Assembly (NCBI GenBank): GCA_964058845.1
Contig: CAXKVR010000335.1
Coordinates: 1 to 64,000 of the forward strand
Origin: Carex sylvatica
Taxonomy: Eukaryota; Streptophyta; Magnoliopsida; Poales; Cyperaceae
DNA length: 64,000 nucleotides
Direction of reading: 5' to 3'
Part shown: positions 11,866-23,746 of the stretch, piece by piece
Position numbering within the stretch: position 1 is the first letter of the stretch
How the letters are laid out: every line of letters begins with the position of its first letter
Translations under genes and position numbers: made by a program
Notes under the pieces: model-generated
What the model saw: the letters and a program-made list of their open reading frames with translations, nothing else
What the model was told of the DNA's origin: nothing
The model's database searches: none

Positions 11866-12193
11866 TTTTCTATATTTATAATTCGATTCTTGACACTTTA
11901 GCTCAATCAGTCAGTATAAAATATTTCCACGCATTAGATTTTTAACTACTAACTATATTTAATTATATTTTAAAATCTTGTTATTTTAAAAGTTTCACTA
12001 CGTTACAGCATGTCTTTATAAACTGTTGGTCAAAATGAACCAATGACAAAAGAGGGAGGATATCAACGCCATCAGTTGGTTAGACTCAACAATTGGTAAA
12101 AAGTTTAAAGTAATTACAGCGCTGTCACTCGTGACGTACACCATATGTCCGGAAGTACATTCGATGATAAAGATAATGTTTTTTGTAGTAGTG

Positions 12194-12540
12194 AATTATT
12201 TGATTCATATTTGTCATTTTGACGATCTAATCACTTCAAACATGTTTAGAATACTAAAAAGAATCTAATATACACTTTGCTTTAAATATTGTACTATAAC
12301 TTTTGTTTGCGTAAATTGATGTATTATTTCGAACGTTATCTAAGTTATGTAAGTATTAGATAATATTTGAAGTATAATTATCGACTTTAATGGTTTAATC
12401 ATTTGAAATTACTACAGAATTATTGAAAATATCTATTATGCATGCAAAGTGTCGAAATTTGTTAATATACCATAATAAATAAAAAAAAATCAAAACACTT
12501 CCATTTTGGGATAATTTCATCCAGGCCGCATATTGGCTTT
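12194..12540. other. AT-rich spacer without a recognisable gene
   Basis: Sequence between the CACTA terminus and the GC-richer promoter-like start of the PMD locus. The stretch from about 12485 on may already be the terminal region of the PMD-bearing element, but no matching inverted end was found to the right. Confidence 0.4.
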
Positions 12541-12650
12541 GTGGTCTTATTTTGGTGGGACTGCAAAGTCAATCTGCGGACTCATCCAAGAAGGCCGCAG
12601 AGCTACTCGGCAGCTCAGGGGACCGCACAGCCAATCTGCGGCTCCTGAGA

Positions 12651-12657
12651 TATATAA
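12651..12657 (+). promoter_or_regulatory. TATA box candidate for the PMD locus
   Basis: TATATAA follows GC-rich sequence (repeats of TCTGCGG and GGCCGCA) and is followed 50-60 bp later by a consensus splice donor, CTCAG|GTAAGT (12711). This matches a short non-coding first exon, the same arrangement seen at the PMD genes of MULE1 and probably MULE2. Confidence 0.45.
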
Positions 12658-13689
12658 CGGGGGCGGCTGGTGTTGTTGTCGTTGAAGCATTTCAAACTCT
12701 TCGAACTCAGGTAAGTTTTTTTTTTATCTTCTTTTTTAATTTTTTATTTTAGTTTCGTAATTAGGTTTAGATTTAGGATTTAGGATTAGGGTTTAGGTAA
12801 TTTAATTTAGGATTAGAATCAAAATTAACTGGAATATGACCATAATTAATTGTTTATATTCTAATTTGACCAAAAATTATTTGACCAAAATTAATATTTA
12901 AACAGAGGGCGTTTTATCAAAAATTGTTTGACCAAAATTGATTAACCAAAAATTATATGACCAAAACTAATTGTTTGGCCAAAATTGATTCACCAAAATT
13001 ATTTTGTACCAATATTAATAGCAACAAATTAATAAATACATAATGGCATCTTATAGAGATATACCTTCAGTATGGATTAGTGGGCTGCAAAAACCCGACC
13101 TGGGCCGTCCGTACCCGACCCGCTCGTGCCCGAGTCCAGGTATAGGTAAACGGGTACACGGGTACGGACATAAAACGGGTAGGGTACAGTTATTTGGTTT
13201 AATACCCGGACAAACCCGGCCCGAATTACGCCCGTACACGCCCGACCCGATCCGTCGCCCGACAGTATCCGTACTCGACCCGTACCTGTTAAAAATTTCA
13301 AAAAAATTCAATTTTTTTTGAAATTTTGGAATTTACCGCCGGTTCAACCGGGCCCGGACCGGTATAATCAAACTCGATCGGCTGGACCCACTGTCCCGTC
13401 GGTTTTTTTTTTTTTCAATTTTTTTTTCAAATTTTATTCCCTCCCAATATTTTCTTTAAATACCCCCTCTTCCTCTTAAAAAATTCACTCTCATTCTCTC
13501 ATCTCTCATTCTCTCAATCTCAATTCTCAAATTTAATTATTCTCAATTTTTTAATTTATTGTTTAAAAAAAATATAGTTGTAAATTTAATTCATTCTACA
13601 AATTCACAAACGGAATTACGAAGTTCGGCACCTCCCGCAAGATTTTTTCGCGAGATTTAAAGGTAACATTTATTTCATTTTAGATTAAT

Positions 13690-15400
13690 TTATTTGTGTA
13701 GAGTACATTTAGTTTATGCTAGATTTATTGAATATTAAGTAATTAGATTTGTCATTTGTTAGATTTGTTAGATTTATTTATGTTAGATTTGTTAGATTTA
13801 TTGAATATGTTAGATTTATTTAGTTTATGTTAGATTTGAATATGTCAAGTAATTATATTTGTTTTGAATATGTTAGATTTTATTTTTCAAATTGTTAGAT
13901 TTATTTTTAATATGTGAAAAAAATTGGTTAGTTTTATTTTTTTTGAATATGTGAAATAATTAGATTTGTTTTGAATAGGTTAGATTTATTTTTCAAAATT
14001 CGAATTTATTTTTAATATGTGAAAAAAATAGGTTAGTTTTATTTTTTTGAATATGTGAAGTGATTATATTTGTTTTGAATAGATTAGATTTATTTTTCAA
14101 AATTCGGATTTATTTTTAATATGTGAAAAATATAGGTTAGTTTTATAGATTTGAATATGTGAAGTAATTATATTTGTTTTGAATAGGTTAGATTTGTTTT
14201 TCAAAATTCAGATTTATTTTTAATAGGTTTTTTTAAAATAGGTTAGTTTTATAGATTTGAATATGTGAAGTAATTATATTTGTTTTGAATAGGTTAGATT
14301 TATTTTTTAAAATTCGGATTTATTTTTAATATGTGAAGTGATTATATTTGTTTTGCATAGATTAGATTTATTTTTCAAAATTCGGATTTATTTTTAATAT
14401 GTGAAAAATATAGGTTAGTTTTATAGATTTGAATATGTGAAGTAATTATATTTGTTTTGAATAGGTTAGATTTATTTTTCAAAATTCGGATTTATTTTTA
14501 ATAGGTTTTTTAAAATAGGTTAGTTTTATAGATTTGAATATGTGAAGTGATTATATTTGTTTTGAATAGGTTAGATTTATTTTTCAAAATTCGGATTTAT
14601 TTTTAATATGTGAAAAATATAGGTTAGTTTTATAGATTTGAATATGTGAAGTAATTATATTTGTTTTGAATAGGTTAAATTTATTTTTCAAAATTCGGAT
14701 TTATTTTTAATAGGTTTTTTAAAATAGGTTAGTTTTATAGATTTGAATATGTGAAGTAATTATATTTGTTTTGAATAGGTTAGATTTAGTTTTTTAAATT
14801 CGGATTTATTTTTAATAGTTGAAAAAAATAGGTTAGTTTTATTTTTTTGAATATGTGAAGTGATTATATTTGTTTTGAATATGTTAGATTTTATTTTTTA
14901 AATTGTTAGATTTATTTTTAATATGTGAAAAAAATTGGTTAGTTTTATTTTTTTGAATATGTGAAATAATTAGATTTGTTTTGAATAGATTAGATTTATT
15001 TTCAAAATTCGAATTTATTTTTAATATGTGAAAAATATAGGTTAGTTTTATAGATTTGAATATGTGAAGTAATTATATTTGTTTTGAATAGGTTAGAGTT
15101 ATTTTTCAAAATTCGGATTTATTTTTAATAGGTTTTTTAAAATAGGTTAGTTTTATAGATTTGAATATGTGAAGTAATTATATTTGTTTTCAATAGGTTA
15201 GATTTATTTTTCAAAATTTGGATTTATTTTTAATAGTTGAAAAAAATTGGTTAGTTTTATTTTTTTGAATATGTGAAGTAATTAGATTTATTTTTTAAAA
15301 TTCGGATTTATTTTTAATATGTGAAAAAAGTAGGTTAGTTTTATTTTTTTGAATATGTGAAGTGATTAGATTTGTTTTGAATAGGTTAGATTTATTTTTC
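13690..15400. repeat. About 105-bp tandem repeat array inside the hAT element
   Basis: AT-rich units containing GAATATGTGAAGT, TATATTTGTTTTGAATAGG, TTTTTCAAAATTCGG and GGTTAGTTTTAT recur with a period of about 104-106 bp (for example GAATATGTGAAG at 14049, 14153, 14259, 14431, 14535, 14640 and 14744). Some units are shortened or expanded. The array lies between the left end and the transposase gene. Confidence 0.9.
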
Positions 15401-15937
15401 TGTTTTTTTAATTCTGTTTTTTTAATTCTGTTTTTTAATTCTGTTTTGTAATTCTGGTTTTTAATTTCTGTTTTTTAAATTCTGTTTTTTAATTTCTTTT
15501 TTTTAATTCTGTTTTTTTATTTCTGTTTTTTAAATTCTGGTTTTTAATTTCTGTTTTTGAAATTCTGTTTTTTAATTTCTGTTTTTTAATTCTGTTTTTT
15601 AATTTCTGTTTTTTAATTCTGTTTTTTATTTTCTGTTTTTTAAATTCTGTTTTTTAATTTCTGTTTTTTAATTTCTGTTTTTTAATTTCTGTTTTTTAAA
15701 TTCTGTTTTTTAATTTCTGTTTTTTAATTTCTGTTTTTTAATTCTGTTTTTTAATTTCTGTTTTTTAAATTCTGTTTTTTAATTTCTGTTTTTTAATTTC
15801 TGTTTTTTAAATTCTGTTTTTTAATTTCTGTTTTTTAATTTCTGTTTTTTAATTCTGTTTTTTAATTTCTGTTTTTTAAATTCTGTTTTCTAATTTCTGT
15901 TTTCTAATTTCTGTTTTCTAATTTCTGTTTTTTAATA
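15401..15937. repeat. 14-16-bp (TTCTGTTTTTTAA)n tandem array inside the hAT element
   Basis: Over 30 copies of TTCTGTTTTTTAAT variants follow the 105-bp array directly and stop about 65 bp before the transposase ATG. They lie where the promoter, leader or 5' intron would be. Confidence 0.92.
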
Positions 15938-16002
15938 GGTTACATATATTTTTTTAATATGTTAAGTAATTTACATTTATTATTTTGAATATATTTAAAA
16001 AA

Positions 16003-18493
16003 ATGTCATCTCATCGTGATTCCGTGCAAGAGGACATCGCGAGACTGTCAGCTGATATTTTTGGCCCGCCAATACCAAATTATCCACCTAATTATCCGCA
16101 AAATTATCAAATACTAGATTTGAATTATCAACAACCCTCACAAATGAGTGCACCGTCACCGTATTATACTTCAAACGATCCAAACGTATTCATTCCACAA
16201 GAAATACTTGAACCGACACCACCGTATACATATGAAGGCATTGGCTCTTCTTCTGTGGCATCGAGTCAATTCACTGACACTGCTCCTGTAGGAGGTACAC
16301 CTTCGACTGGTGAACCTGAAATTCAAGAAGAAGTTGTCCCTCCTTCGACTAGTGACCCGCCGCCACAAGAACCAGCAGGAAAGAAGACTAAAAGACCTCC
16401 TTCCGAATACAATCAGCCGTGGGCGAGATTTTACAAGATTACCAGAGATAAGAGCCAAATTATGCAATTTCTACAATGTAAGGTAAAAAATTGCAACAAA
16501 ATTTTTGAGTATAAACAAACTAGTGGTATGACTAGCTTTAAGAGACATGCCGCAATGCACGAAAGAAATGGTGAGGTTCCAAGTGAAAATCCTGAACCGA
16601 GACAAATCCAAACCCTTATAAACACGGATGGTACCAGAACAAATCTAAAATTCGATGAATAAAAAATACTTAGTGAATTGACCCGGTACATTACCCATAA
16701 AGAACAACCAATAAGTATGGGTGGTTGCATGAGTTTTGCCCGGTTATGCATTCGGGAGTTAGCTCAACCAATGTACAAGAGGATCCATCATAGAAAGATG
16801 GTTAGTGAAATAAAAAATCAGTTTACCTCTACCAAAAATGACCTTAAAGCTCAATTTGCATACCAAAATAATAAGGTGTCAATTACCTCCGATATATGGA
16901 CTGCCGGTAAACATGGCCTTGGGTACTCTTGTATTACCGGTCATTGGATCGATGATCATTGGGTATTACAAAAAAAGATATTAAGTTTTTGAGTTTTGGA
17001 TTCCCCCCACACTGCAAATATAATTTTCAAATCTATTATTAAGGTTTTAGAAGAGTATAACCTTAAGAGAAATTTGGGTAACAAGGTTTTTTCTATATCT
17101 TTCGATAATGCTAGCAACAATATTGCTTCCATTGAGATTTTTAAACGGTCACTAAACCCGATCATGAATGGTGAAATATTTCACCAAAAGTGTGCTTGCC
17201 ACGTTCTTAACCTCGTCGTGAAGGCGGGTCTAAAAACAGAAGCCGTAAAACTATTGATAATTAAATTTAAGAATGCCCTCAACCACATTGTTTCAAACCA
17301 AGAAAGAAAACAACAGTTTGCTAAATTATGCGTCATCTATAGATTGAGAAAGTTGAAGGTACCTTGGGATATAGATACCCGTTGGAACTCAACATATAGG
17401 TTGTTGAACCGATGTCTTCCTTACAAAGTTGTCATAGGGAAGTTTTTGAGAAGCTCCACCCCCGAGGCATTGCAATTGGAACTCATTGACGAAGAATGAG
17501 ATAAACTGGAAAGACTTAGCAAATTTCTAGGGATCTTTTTTACTGCAATCGTTCAACTATCATGCTCGTACTCACCGACGTCGTTTGAGTTGCTGAGACA
17601 TCTCTATGACATCTCCAAGGTGTATTGCGAATTGGAACAAGTTGAAATCTATGATGCATCTCTCACGTCAATTGTAGATGCCATGAAACAAAAATTCCTA
17701 AAATATTGGGAAGATGTACCTCTCCTAGCCATTATCGCAAACTGCCTCAACCCGGCATACAAGGAGTTTTACACAATCAAAGTAGTTGAGAGGTACAAAC
17801 AGAATTTACATTTAGACTCAACCGGGGTGGAGGCTTACGTGAATTCGAAGTTCGATGAGATGTTTAACATATACCACTTAAGAATGAGTGACAACCAAAA
17901 TCCAGCTTCGTCCCGTGCCGCCACTAGGTATGAATATAAATATACATGTGTTTTAATCTTTATTATTTATAATATCTACATTATTTGTCCACTAATTTTT
18001 TTAATTGTTTAATAATTCCACTTCTATGAGCACTAGCAGTGGTGGATTATTAGCAGATTTTCAGTCGGAGAGCCAACTGCACACATCCACAAACGAGTTA
18101 TTGGACTATATATCGATGATCAACGAAAGTGAACAAGGACTTGACGTGATGGCATGGTGGAGGAGGCATCAAAGTTTCTTGCCAACGCTGGCGATGATGG
18201 CCCGCGACGTATTTGCCGTGCCTGTATCAACCGTCCCTTCTGAAAGTTGTTTCAGTTCGACGAAAAGGATCCTCTCCAATAAACAAAGTAACTTGGGTGC
18301 CCATGTTTTTGAGAGACTTGTGTGCTTGAAGGATTGAATTGCGGCTGAAGAGCGCAGGCAACATGTGCCTCAACAACCATCATCATTTGAAGCCGACACT
18401 GAAGAAAGCAGTACCGAGGCGCGGCGTGAGGCTAATTCAGATTTCAACGGTACCGAAGAGAGCGAACAATGGTATATGAATCCAAACTACTAA
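16003..18493 (+). pseudogene. hAT transposase (BED finger, RNase H-like, hAT dimerisation)
   Basis: The ATG at 16003 starts MSSHRDSVQEDIARL. A BED-type zinc finger (C..C..H..H; LQCKVKNCNKIF...FKRHAAMHE) is at 16450-16560. The RNase H-like core includes ITSDIWTAGKHGLGYSCITGHWID, and FSISFDNASNN with a catalytic-type D. The C-terminal hAT dimerisation domain (LDVMAWWRRHQSFLPTLAMMARDVFAVPVSTVPSES in sequence) lies at 18150-18340. An intron of about 80-100 bp is likely between 17930 and 18035. The frame is constant, but four codons are stops: TAA at 16660, TGA at 16990, TGA at 17497 and TGA at 18335. The last two, and probably the second, sit where W or C is expected. It would cut and rejoin hAT ends. 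This copy is inactive unless read through. Confidence 0.9.
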
Positions 18494-21204
18494 ATAGGTA
18501 GTGTCGGTATAAATTTATAACCTCTTTTAATCTTTATGGTTATTTTTTAAATTATAAATTTCTAAACATTTCAATTAGTTTTAAAATTATCTATTTTAAA
18601 GAAGAATTACTAACAAAAAAAAAGTTAGAACTCCGCCTATGTTATTTTACATAGTCGGTCCTAAGCCTGGAATTAAGGAGGAGGGTAACTTTTATTTTTT
18701 AATCTAATGTTTTAAAATAATTCATAATTATTTTTAAAGTAATTGATTTAAGAAAATTTTATTTTTATTTTATTCTTTTAAAGTTTCTGATTTAATTATA
18801 TTTTTTATTTATATTTTATTTAACCTATTCAAAATAAATGAACGTTTAGAAAATATATTATAGATATAAATAAATTATGAAACTATATAATTAGAATGAG
18901 AATTTGAAAATAAAATAAAATGACTGATGTAAAAAAATAAATAAATACATTTGTATTTAGCTGAATAAATATACAAATTTTCGGATGAATAATTTATATA
19001 TATATGTTACAAATTTTATTTATTTATATACACTATTTGATATTGAACTATTTTGATTTTAAAAGTCGAATTATAAACACGTAATGATATTCGTACAACA
19101 CCGTAAAAAAATAATAGAAAAAAAATAGAAAAAAAAACAGAGGAAAAAAAAAAAAAAATCGGACCGGGTACCCGGACTGCCCGGTCCCCCTACCCGGATC
19201 GCCCTGTCCGTCAAGGGTACCACGGGCACGGGTATAAGACGGGCAAGGCACGGGTTTTGAAAAAAATACCCGTGATACCCATATACCCGTGATATTCGTA
19301 CCCGATCCGTACCCGTGCCCGACCCCGGGTATACCCGGACCGCCCGGCCCGTACCCGTTAGCAAACCCCTAGTATGGATGTACCATCTTTTAGTAGAGGT
19401 ACACAGTCTATAGTCACTTCGTACGAGATGTCTCAGTACATAGAGGACGCTAAGGCTAATGTTCCAGGAATCCAGAGCTGCACTGAGAGGGTCAGTGACT
19501 TTCTGTGGTTTCCGAATGTGGAGCACAGGATTTTAGAGGCTGCTATTGGAGTAAATTTTAAATTGATAATATTTATAAAAAAAAAATATTGTCATTTTTA
19601 CTATGAAAATTGATCGAATATGTTGAATATTTAAATGCAGGGTTTGAATGCTTGTACAAGTCGTCACAACTGCATGTCGCTCCCCCTACCAAACATCGTA
19701 TGGAGGGACACTGCGTGCGATAGGACTGTACCAGTTATCGCAGATGACCGAGGAGATATTTGACGAGAGATTGTGTCCCGGTCTAATTAAGAGATGGCGT
19801 CCCGAGATACACATCTTTCATCTCTCCATGTCAAGATGATAGTCACCCTACAGGACGTCAGCTGTCAATAGAGTATGACTATTATTGGGCTTCCTGTTAC
19901 CGGCGTTGAGTACGAAGACTTCAGGCATTTATGCATTGAGTTGCTGGGGTACGACCATGCCAAGCTCCAGAAAGAGAAGAAGAAAGGGGAGAAGAAGCAG
20001 GTATCCTCCAATACCATCAGCTTACCAAAGTTGAGGTCCAAGTTCATGGATTATCCGGAGAGTTCGGATTAGGTATGTTACAAATATTTTATTTTTTGAT
20101 CAAATTATCAAAGTTATTTTTAATTTAAATGAGATAACAATGTTCTAATTTAAATAAATAATAGCCGACTGTTGAGCGTTATTATCGCGCATACATTCTA
20201 GAGATGTTGACGTGTCGACTGTTTTCGAATTTATACGAAAATCAGGTGCGGTTATGTTACATCGAGCTATTACGCTATTTGTCTAGTGCAGACAAGTACA
20301 ATTGGGGTGCTGCTACTCTAGAGTAGCTTATATAAGTACAAATTCTAATTAATTATTATTTTTATTTATTTTTAGAATTCTATATTTGAGTACTAACAAT
20401 GAAATTATACAGGAACAATGCGTGCCTCAAGAAGAACAAGATCTTCATTGGACCATGCATATTACTGCAGCATTGGTCCTACGCGCATCTAATTGTTAGT
20501 CGTCCATATTTAGCTAACAAAAATGATGTGCCAGACAACTGCTCAACATATGCCGTCAAGTGGGGCTCCCCAAAGACCTGGGTCGGGGCAGGGCATTTGC
20601 GACACTCGGGATAACATTTTGGAGAAAAGAGATTGAGCGTCTAAGAGATGATCCAAAGCTTGTGATATGGAAGCTCTATAGAGAATATTGACCCATGCCC
20701 ATGTATAATTGTAATTAATATACATAACTGTCAATTTTATTTCATAATTCATGATTAACTTATTTGTTTTTTTTTACTACAGACTGATGAAAGATTTACT
20801 AGAATGGGGAGTTTACATTCAACATTTTGGCCGATTATGGCACAGTGGGAGATCATGGCATGTATTCTCCAGGTTATGAGCTGATCAAGACAGTTCTACT
20901 TGCTTATTAGCCAGGATTTGTCTAGCCACAACCATTCCCTCAGTTCCCTGGATCCTCCACACAGCTTGCTGACCCCATAGCCAGACATGCGTCGTATTTC
21001 TCAGAGGTCCAGTCTGGACAGGAGACAATTTTTGGTTCTAGAGTTCAGCATACATCTGAGGCACCGGTTCATCCAGTTCAGTCGGAGGATGTCTATGCAG
21101 AGGACTCTACAGACTCAGCAGGTACTGACGAGATGCCACTCTTCAGGAGTGGGAGGGGTATGCGGGTGAAGAAGGCGAGAAAGAAGATTAGTCCTGATCC
21201 ATAG

Positions 21205-22415
21205 GATTTTATTTGTAGTTTGTTATATGTTTTATCATATACGTACTGGTACTTATTTACTTATTTGTTAGATATTGTGACTGTTTATTTTGTTGCTTTG
21301 TTTTTTATTTTATTTGTTGTTCTGTCTATTGTTTATTTATTTTGTTGATTATCACTGCTCTAATAATAATTTGTGCATACTTTTCGAGTAATATGCACAT
21401 AAATTGGATGGCCATACATATTAAATCTTCTCAAATTAAGTTTTAGTTTAGTTTTCATTAAATTGGAGGATTTAAATTTCATTTTTTTGGTGTCTTTGTT
21501 ATGTCTTATTTTTTTAATTAACAAAAGTAGCAAGACTTAAATGCCAAAATAAAATCATTTTAATTTTTTGTCATTAATATTTTCTCTACATACACATAAA
21601 AGTTTATCACTTTTTGGTTCTGTTTTGATATATTAATAAATTGAAAAATTAACAATTAAATATTATCACGTCAATATATTTATGTTAATTTTAATGTCAA
21701 TTAAACCAAAGTCGAATATCATAATTTTTTACGTATATATAAATACAATATAAATTATATCTAATAATTTTTTTTTTGACATTTAAGCTTTATAATTGAA
21801 ATTAATATTTTGAAACGAAGACATAGGAGAGATAGAAAGGACTTGTGATTCCACTTCTTTTTAAAAATATAATTTCGAACTTCTATGATGGAACACTATT
21901 TATACTACCATTATTAGATTCCAGCTTCGGTGGAAGATATAGTTTCATTGCTTATCACGCAGCGGATCGATTCCCCAAATTAATTGAGTTTTAAGGTTCA
22001 AGCATTATTCGGTTCTGGAGTTTAACCCGGGATTATTTTTTCTTTGGGTTGGTTTTTCCTTTTTACTGGTAATTGCGGGTTTCACTGACATAGTTAAATT
22101 TAGGCATTAATTCATTTCATTTTCATAATTTGGAAATGCTACTGAGATTTAGGACTCTCCTGCAAAATTTTATTTTTCTGGTTAAATTATATTTAATTTG
22201 ACTAAATTCGTAATCCCATGATTATTTACGTAATATGTGAGAAAGTATGTACAATCAGGTACAAACGAAACACTTATTAATCAACTGATCTGAAAGATAA
22301 AAATAAAATAAAAAATCATACAAATTATAATCACAAAACTTCAATAACATCAACATGTTCCAAACTAAGGCTCCAACTATAAATCCCTTCCCATTTCCCA
22401 ATTTTCCTTCTTCTC
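21205..22415. other. AT-rich intergenic stretch, no gene seen
   Basis: The first part is 3'-flanking sequence of the PMD locus. The rest is AT-rich spacer downstream (3') of the LEA-type gene. No tandem array, terminal repeat or coding motif was identified. Confidence 0.5.
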
Positions 22416-23153
22416 TCAAGCAGTATCAGCTACACATGTCGTCGTTTTACTTTCAAATCCATCAACAGAGTATTCAACTGTGTAAGTACAATTTAGCATC
22501 ACATCAATATTCCTCTTATAAATGCCCAAAATATTTACTCTCCCGGTGATGTCGGTATAGCTAGTCAAATTCAGATCTTGCCCCAAAACAAGCCCGGAAA
22601 TATTAAAAGCTGGTGCTACTTTCACGGCCTTATCCGTTAGCACGTCGACTGTAACATTCATCACTGCAGTCTTATATGCACCTACCTCTCCACTCGGTGC
22701 ATATGCCACCCCGATCGTCTGCCCCTTGTAGTAGAAATCAGTCGTACTGTTGTTTAATTTAAAGGATACAATATTAGGATTCTTGATGGATAAATTCGCA
22801 TTAAGAGTTATGTTGGCCGATATGGGATCAGTGTTCGTGCTGAGGCCGGCATCAAAATCAGTGACGTTGATGTAATTTATGGTAACCGTAGGATCTTTTA
22901 TTTTGAAAACGGTGAAGGACAGGATCAAAATCACAATTCCGACAAGCAACGTAATGGCCACACAGCACCCGCAACAACCAATCATGCAGCGGCGACGACG
23001 CAGGTATGCTGAGGAGCGGGCCCCGGAGGTGGGGCAGCTCTCTTCATCGGTGATGGTGATCGGGTAGATGGAAGGAGATGAAGTGTGATTTTGTTGGGTT
23101 AAGGCAAAGGGTTTTGCTGGGTTTTCCTCTTTGGTGGTTTGGTTCTGATCCAT
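22416..23153 (-). CDS. LEA-2/NHL-type membrane protein, intact, 245 aa
   Basis: Intact single-exon ORF with ATG at 23153. The N-terminal 55 residues are hydrophilic and probably cytosolic. An arginine patch (LRRRRCMIG) follows, then a Cys-rich transmembrane helix at about residues 58-82 (CCGCCVAITLLVGIVILILS), then an LEA-2 domain from about residue 90 to the end (IKDPTVTINYINVTDF..., LNANLSIKNPNIVSFKLNNS). Numerous N-x-S/T sites fit an extracytoplasmic C-terminal part. This is the architecture of the NDR1/HIN1-like and LEA-2 group, linked to stress and pathogen responses at the plasma membrane. The exact member and role cannot be told. A TTTATAAC sequence about 70 bp upstream (23220-23227) may be the TATA box. 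This is one of only three non-transposon genes in the window. Confidence 0.9.
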   Translation of the reverse strand: MDQNQTTKEENPAKPFALTQQNHTSSPSIYPITITDEESCPTSGARSSAYLRRRRCMIGCCGCCVAITLLVGIVILILSFTVFKIKDPTVTINYINVTDFDAGLSTNTDPISANITLNANLSIKNPNIVSFKLNNSTTDFYYKGQTIGVAYAPSGEVGAYKTAVMNVTVDVLTDKAVKVAPAFNISGLVLGQDLNLTSYTDITGRVNILGIYKRNIDVMLNCTYTVEYSVDGFESKTTTCVADTA

Positions 23154-23746
23154 TTTGGTGAGAGTTTGTTGATTACGTGTGGAAATTGGAGATGAAGGAA
23201 GCTTGAATTGGTGTATGTGTTATAAAGGTTGTTGAAAGTGGATGGATATTGGAGAAAAGTCTTTAAAGAGGGGTTGTATAATTGTATTGTAATATTAAAA
23301 TGTGTTGCACCGGAGGAGATACGCTCAGTTGTTGACTAAACTAACAAGCAATCAAGCATCATCAGGTCAATGTAGAGCTACTAAGGTTTGAGTGGCTAAT
23401 ATTTTAGAACCATGCCGTGTTTTCTGCGTTGCTAATCTTTGTTCAGAAAAAAAGCTGACTTCTAGAACCGTTGCTTGTGTTAGGATTGGGATCTACTGTT
23501 AATTGATTTAATTCTTTGGAAGCGGAACTCTGATCTGGTAAAATATTTCTGCTTATTCTTGCCTTTCAACTGCTGAAAGACAATTACGTAGGGGTGAAAA
23601 CAGAAATAATTTAAAAATTAGATATGATATTCGATATCTCTGAATATATATCTTTGCAAATACAATAAAAATGATGTACCCAGTGCTAAAAGCTGAATAT
23701 CCTTGGAGTATAGGGAAGAGAATTTTTAGGTATTTTTTCCGAGATA

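Larger units (their letters stand above)
9742..12007. mobile_element. Solo LTR (Ty3/gypsy Tekay/Del-like), 2,266 bp
   Basis: It starts TGTCACACCCCGG and ends ACGTTACA (TG..CA) and is flanked by the perfect 5-bp duplication GCATG at 9737-9741 and 12008-12012. No gag or pol coding sequence lies inside, and the length fits a long chromovirus-type LTR. Plant LTRs opening TGTCACACCCC are common in the Tekay/Del group, which is the basis for the family call. It arose by recombination between two LTRs after insertion into CACTA-like DNA. Confidence 0.78.
9540..12193. mobile_element. Right arm of a CACTA-like DNA transposon, split by a solo LTR
   Basis: The segment ends at 12193 in ...TTTTTTGTAGTAGTG, the reverse complement of CACTACTACAAAAAA, a classic plant CACTA terminus. 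Inside it are inverted subterminal motifs such as GACCAACAGTTGA (about 9700) and AACTGTTGGTC (12019), and repeated CAACGC-type motifs on both sides of the inserted LTR. Without the LTR the arm is about 390 bp. The left terminus was not found. It may lie left of the window or be lost, so the full extent of the element and whether it includes the NIP7 fragment remain inference. Confidence 0.6.
13078..19371 (+). mobile_element. hAT transposon, 6,294 bp, with 8-bp duplication
   Basis: The left end is TAGTGGGCTGCAAAAACCCG and the right end, reverse-complemented, is TAGGGGTTTGCTAACGGGTA. The target duplication GTATGGAT is perfect (13070-13077 and 19372-19379). Both subterminal regions (about 13085-13400 and 19155-19365) are packed with ACCCG/CGGGT motifs, probably transposase binding sites. 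The interior holds two tandem arrays and then a hAT transposase reading rightward. Nonsense mutations show that this copy cannot supply its own transposase. Confidence 0.92.
12651..21204 (+). pseudogene. PMD (plant mobile domain, MAIN/MAIL-like) gene, split by a hAT element
   Basis: Exon-like pieces follow the family order. A non-coding first exon lies at 12651-12711. Then come an ATG exon at 19374-19550 (VSDFLWFPNVEHRILEAAIG before GTAAAT), 19641-20070 (IGLYQLSQMTEEIFDERLCPG..., IIGLPVTGVEYEDF), about 20163-20320 (YYRAYILEMLTCRLFS) and 20414-20610 (IFIGPCILLQHWSYAHL). The tail at 20784-21204 ends in a basic C-terminus (MRVKKARKKI). This is the aminotransferase-like plant mobile domain, found in transposons and in the MAIN/MAIL1 genome-stability proteins. 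Frame breaks near 19840-19880 and several stops make it a pseudogene. The hAT insertion at 13078-19371 separates leader and body. No MURA partner was found nearby. Confidence 0.75.

Noticed and set aside
9742..12007. Full LTR retrotransposon
   Set aside because: A single TG..CA unit with its own 5-bp duplication and no internal region; a solo LTR explains it.
13043..13321. Overlapping ORFs on both strands with TRP/GRVRP-like repeats
   Set aside because: They lie in the ACCCG-rich hAT subterminal region and cross the element boundary.
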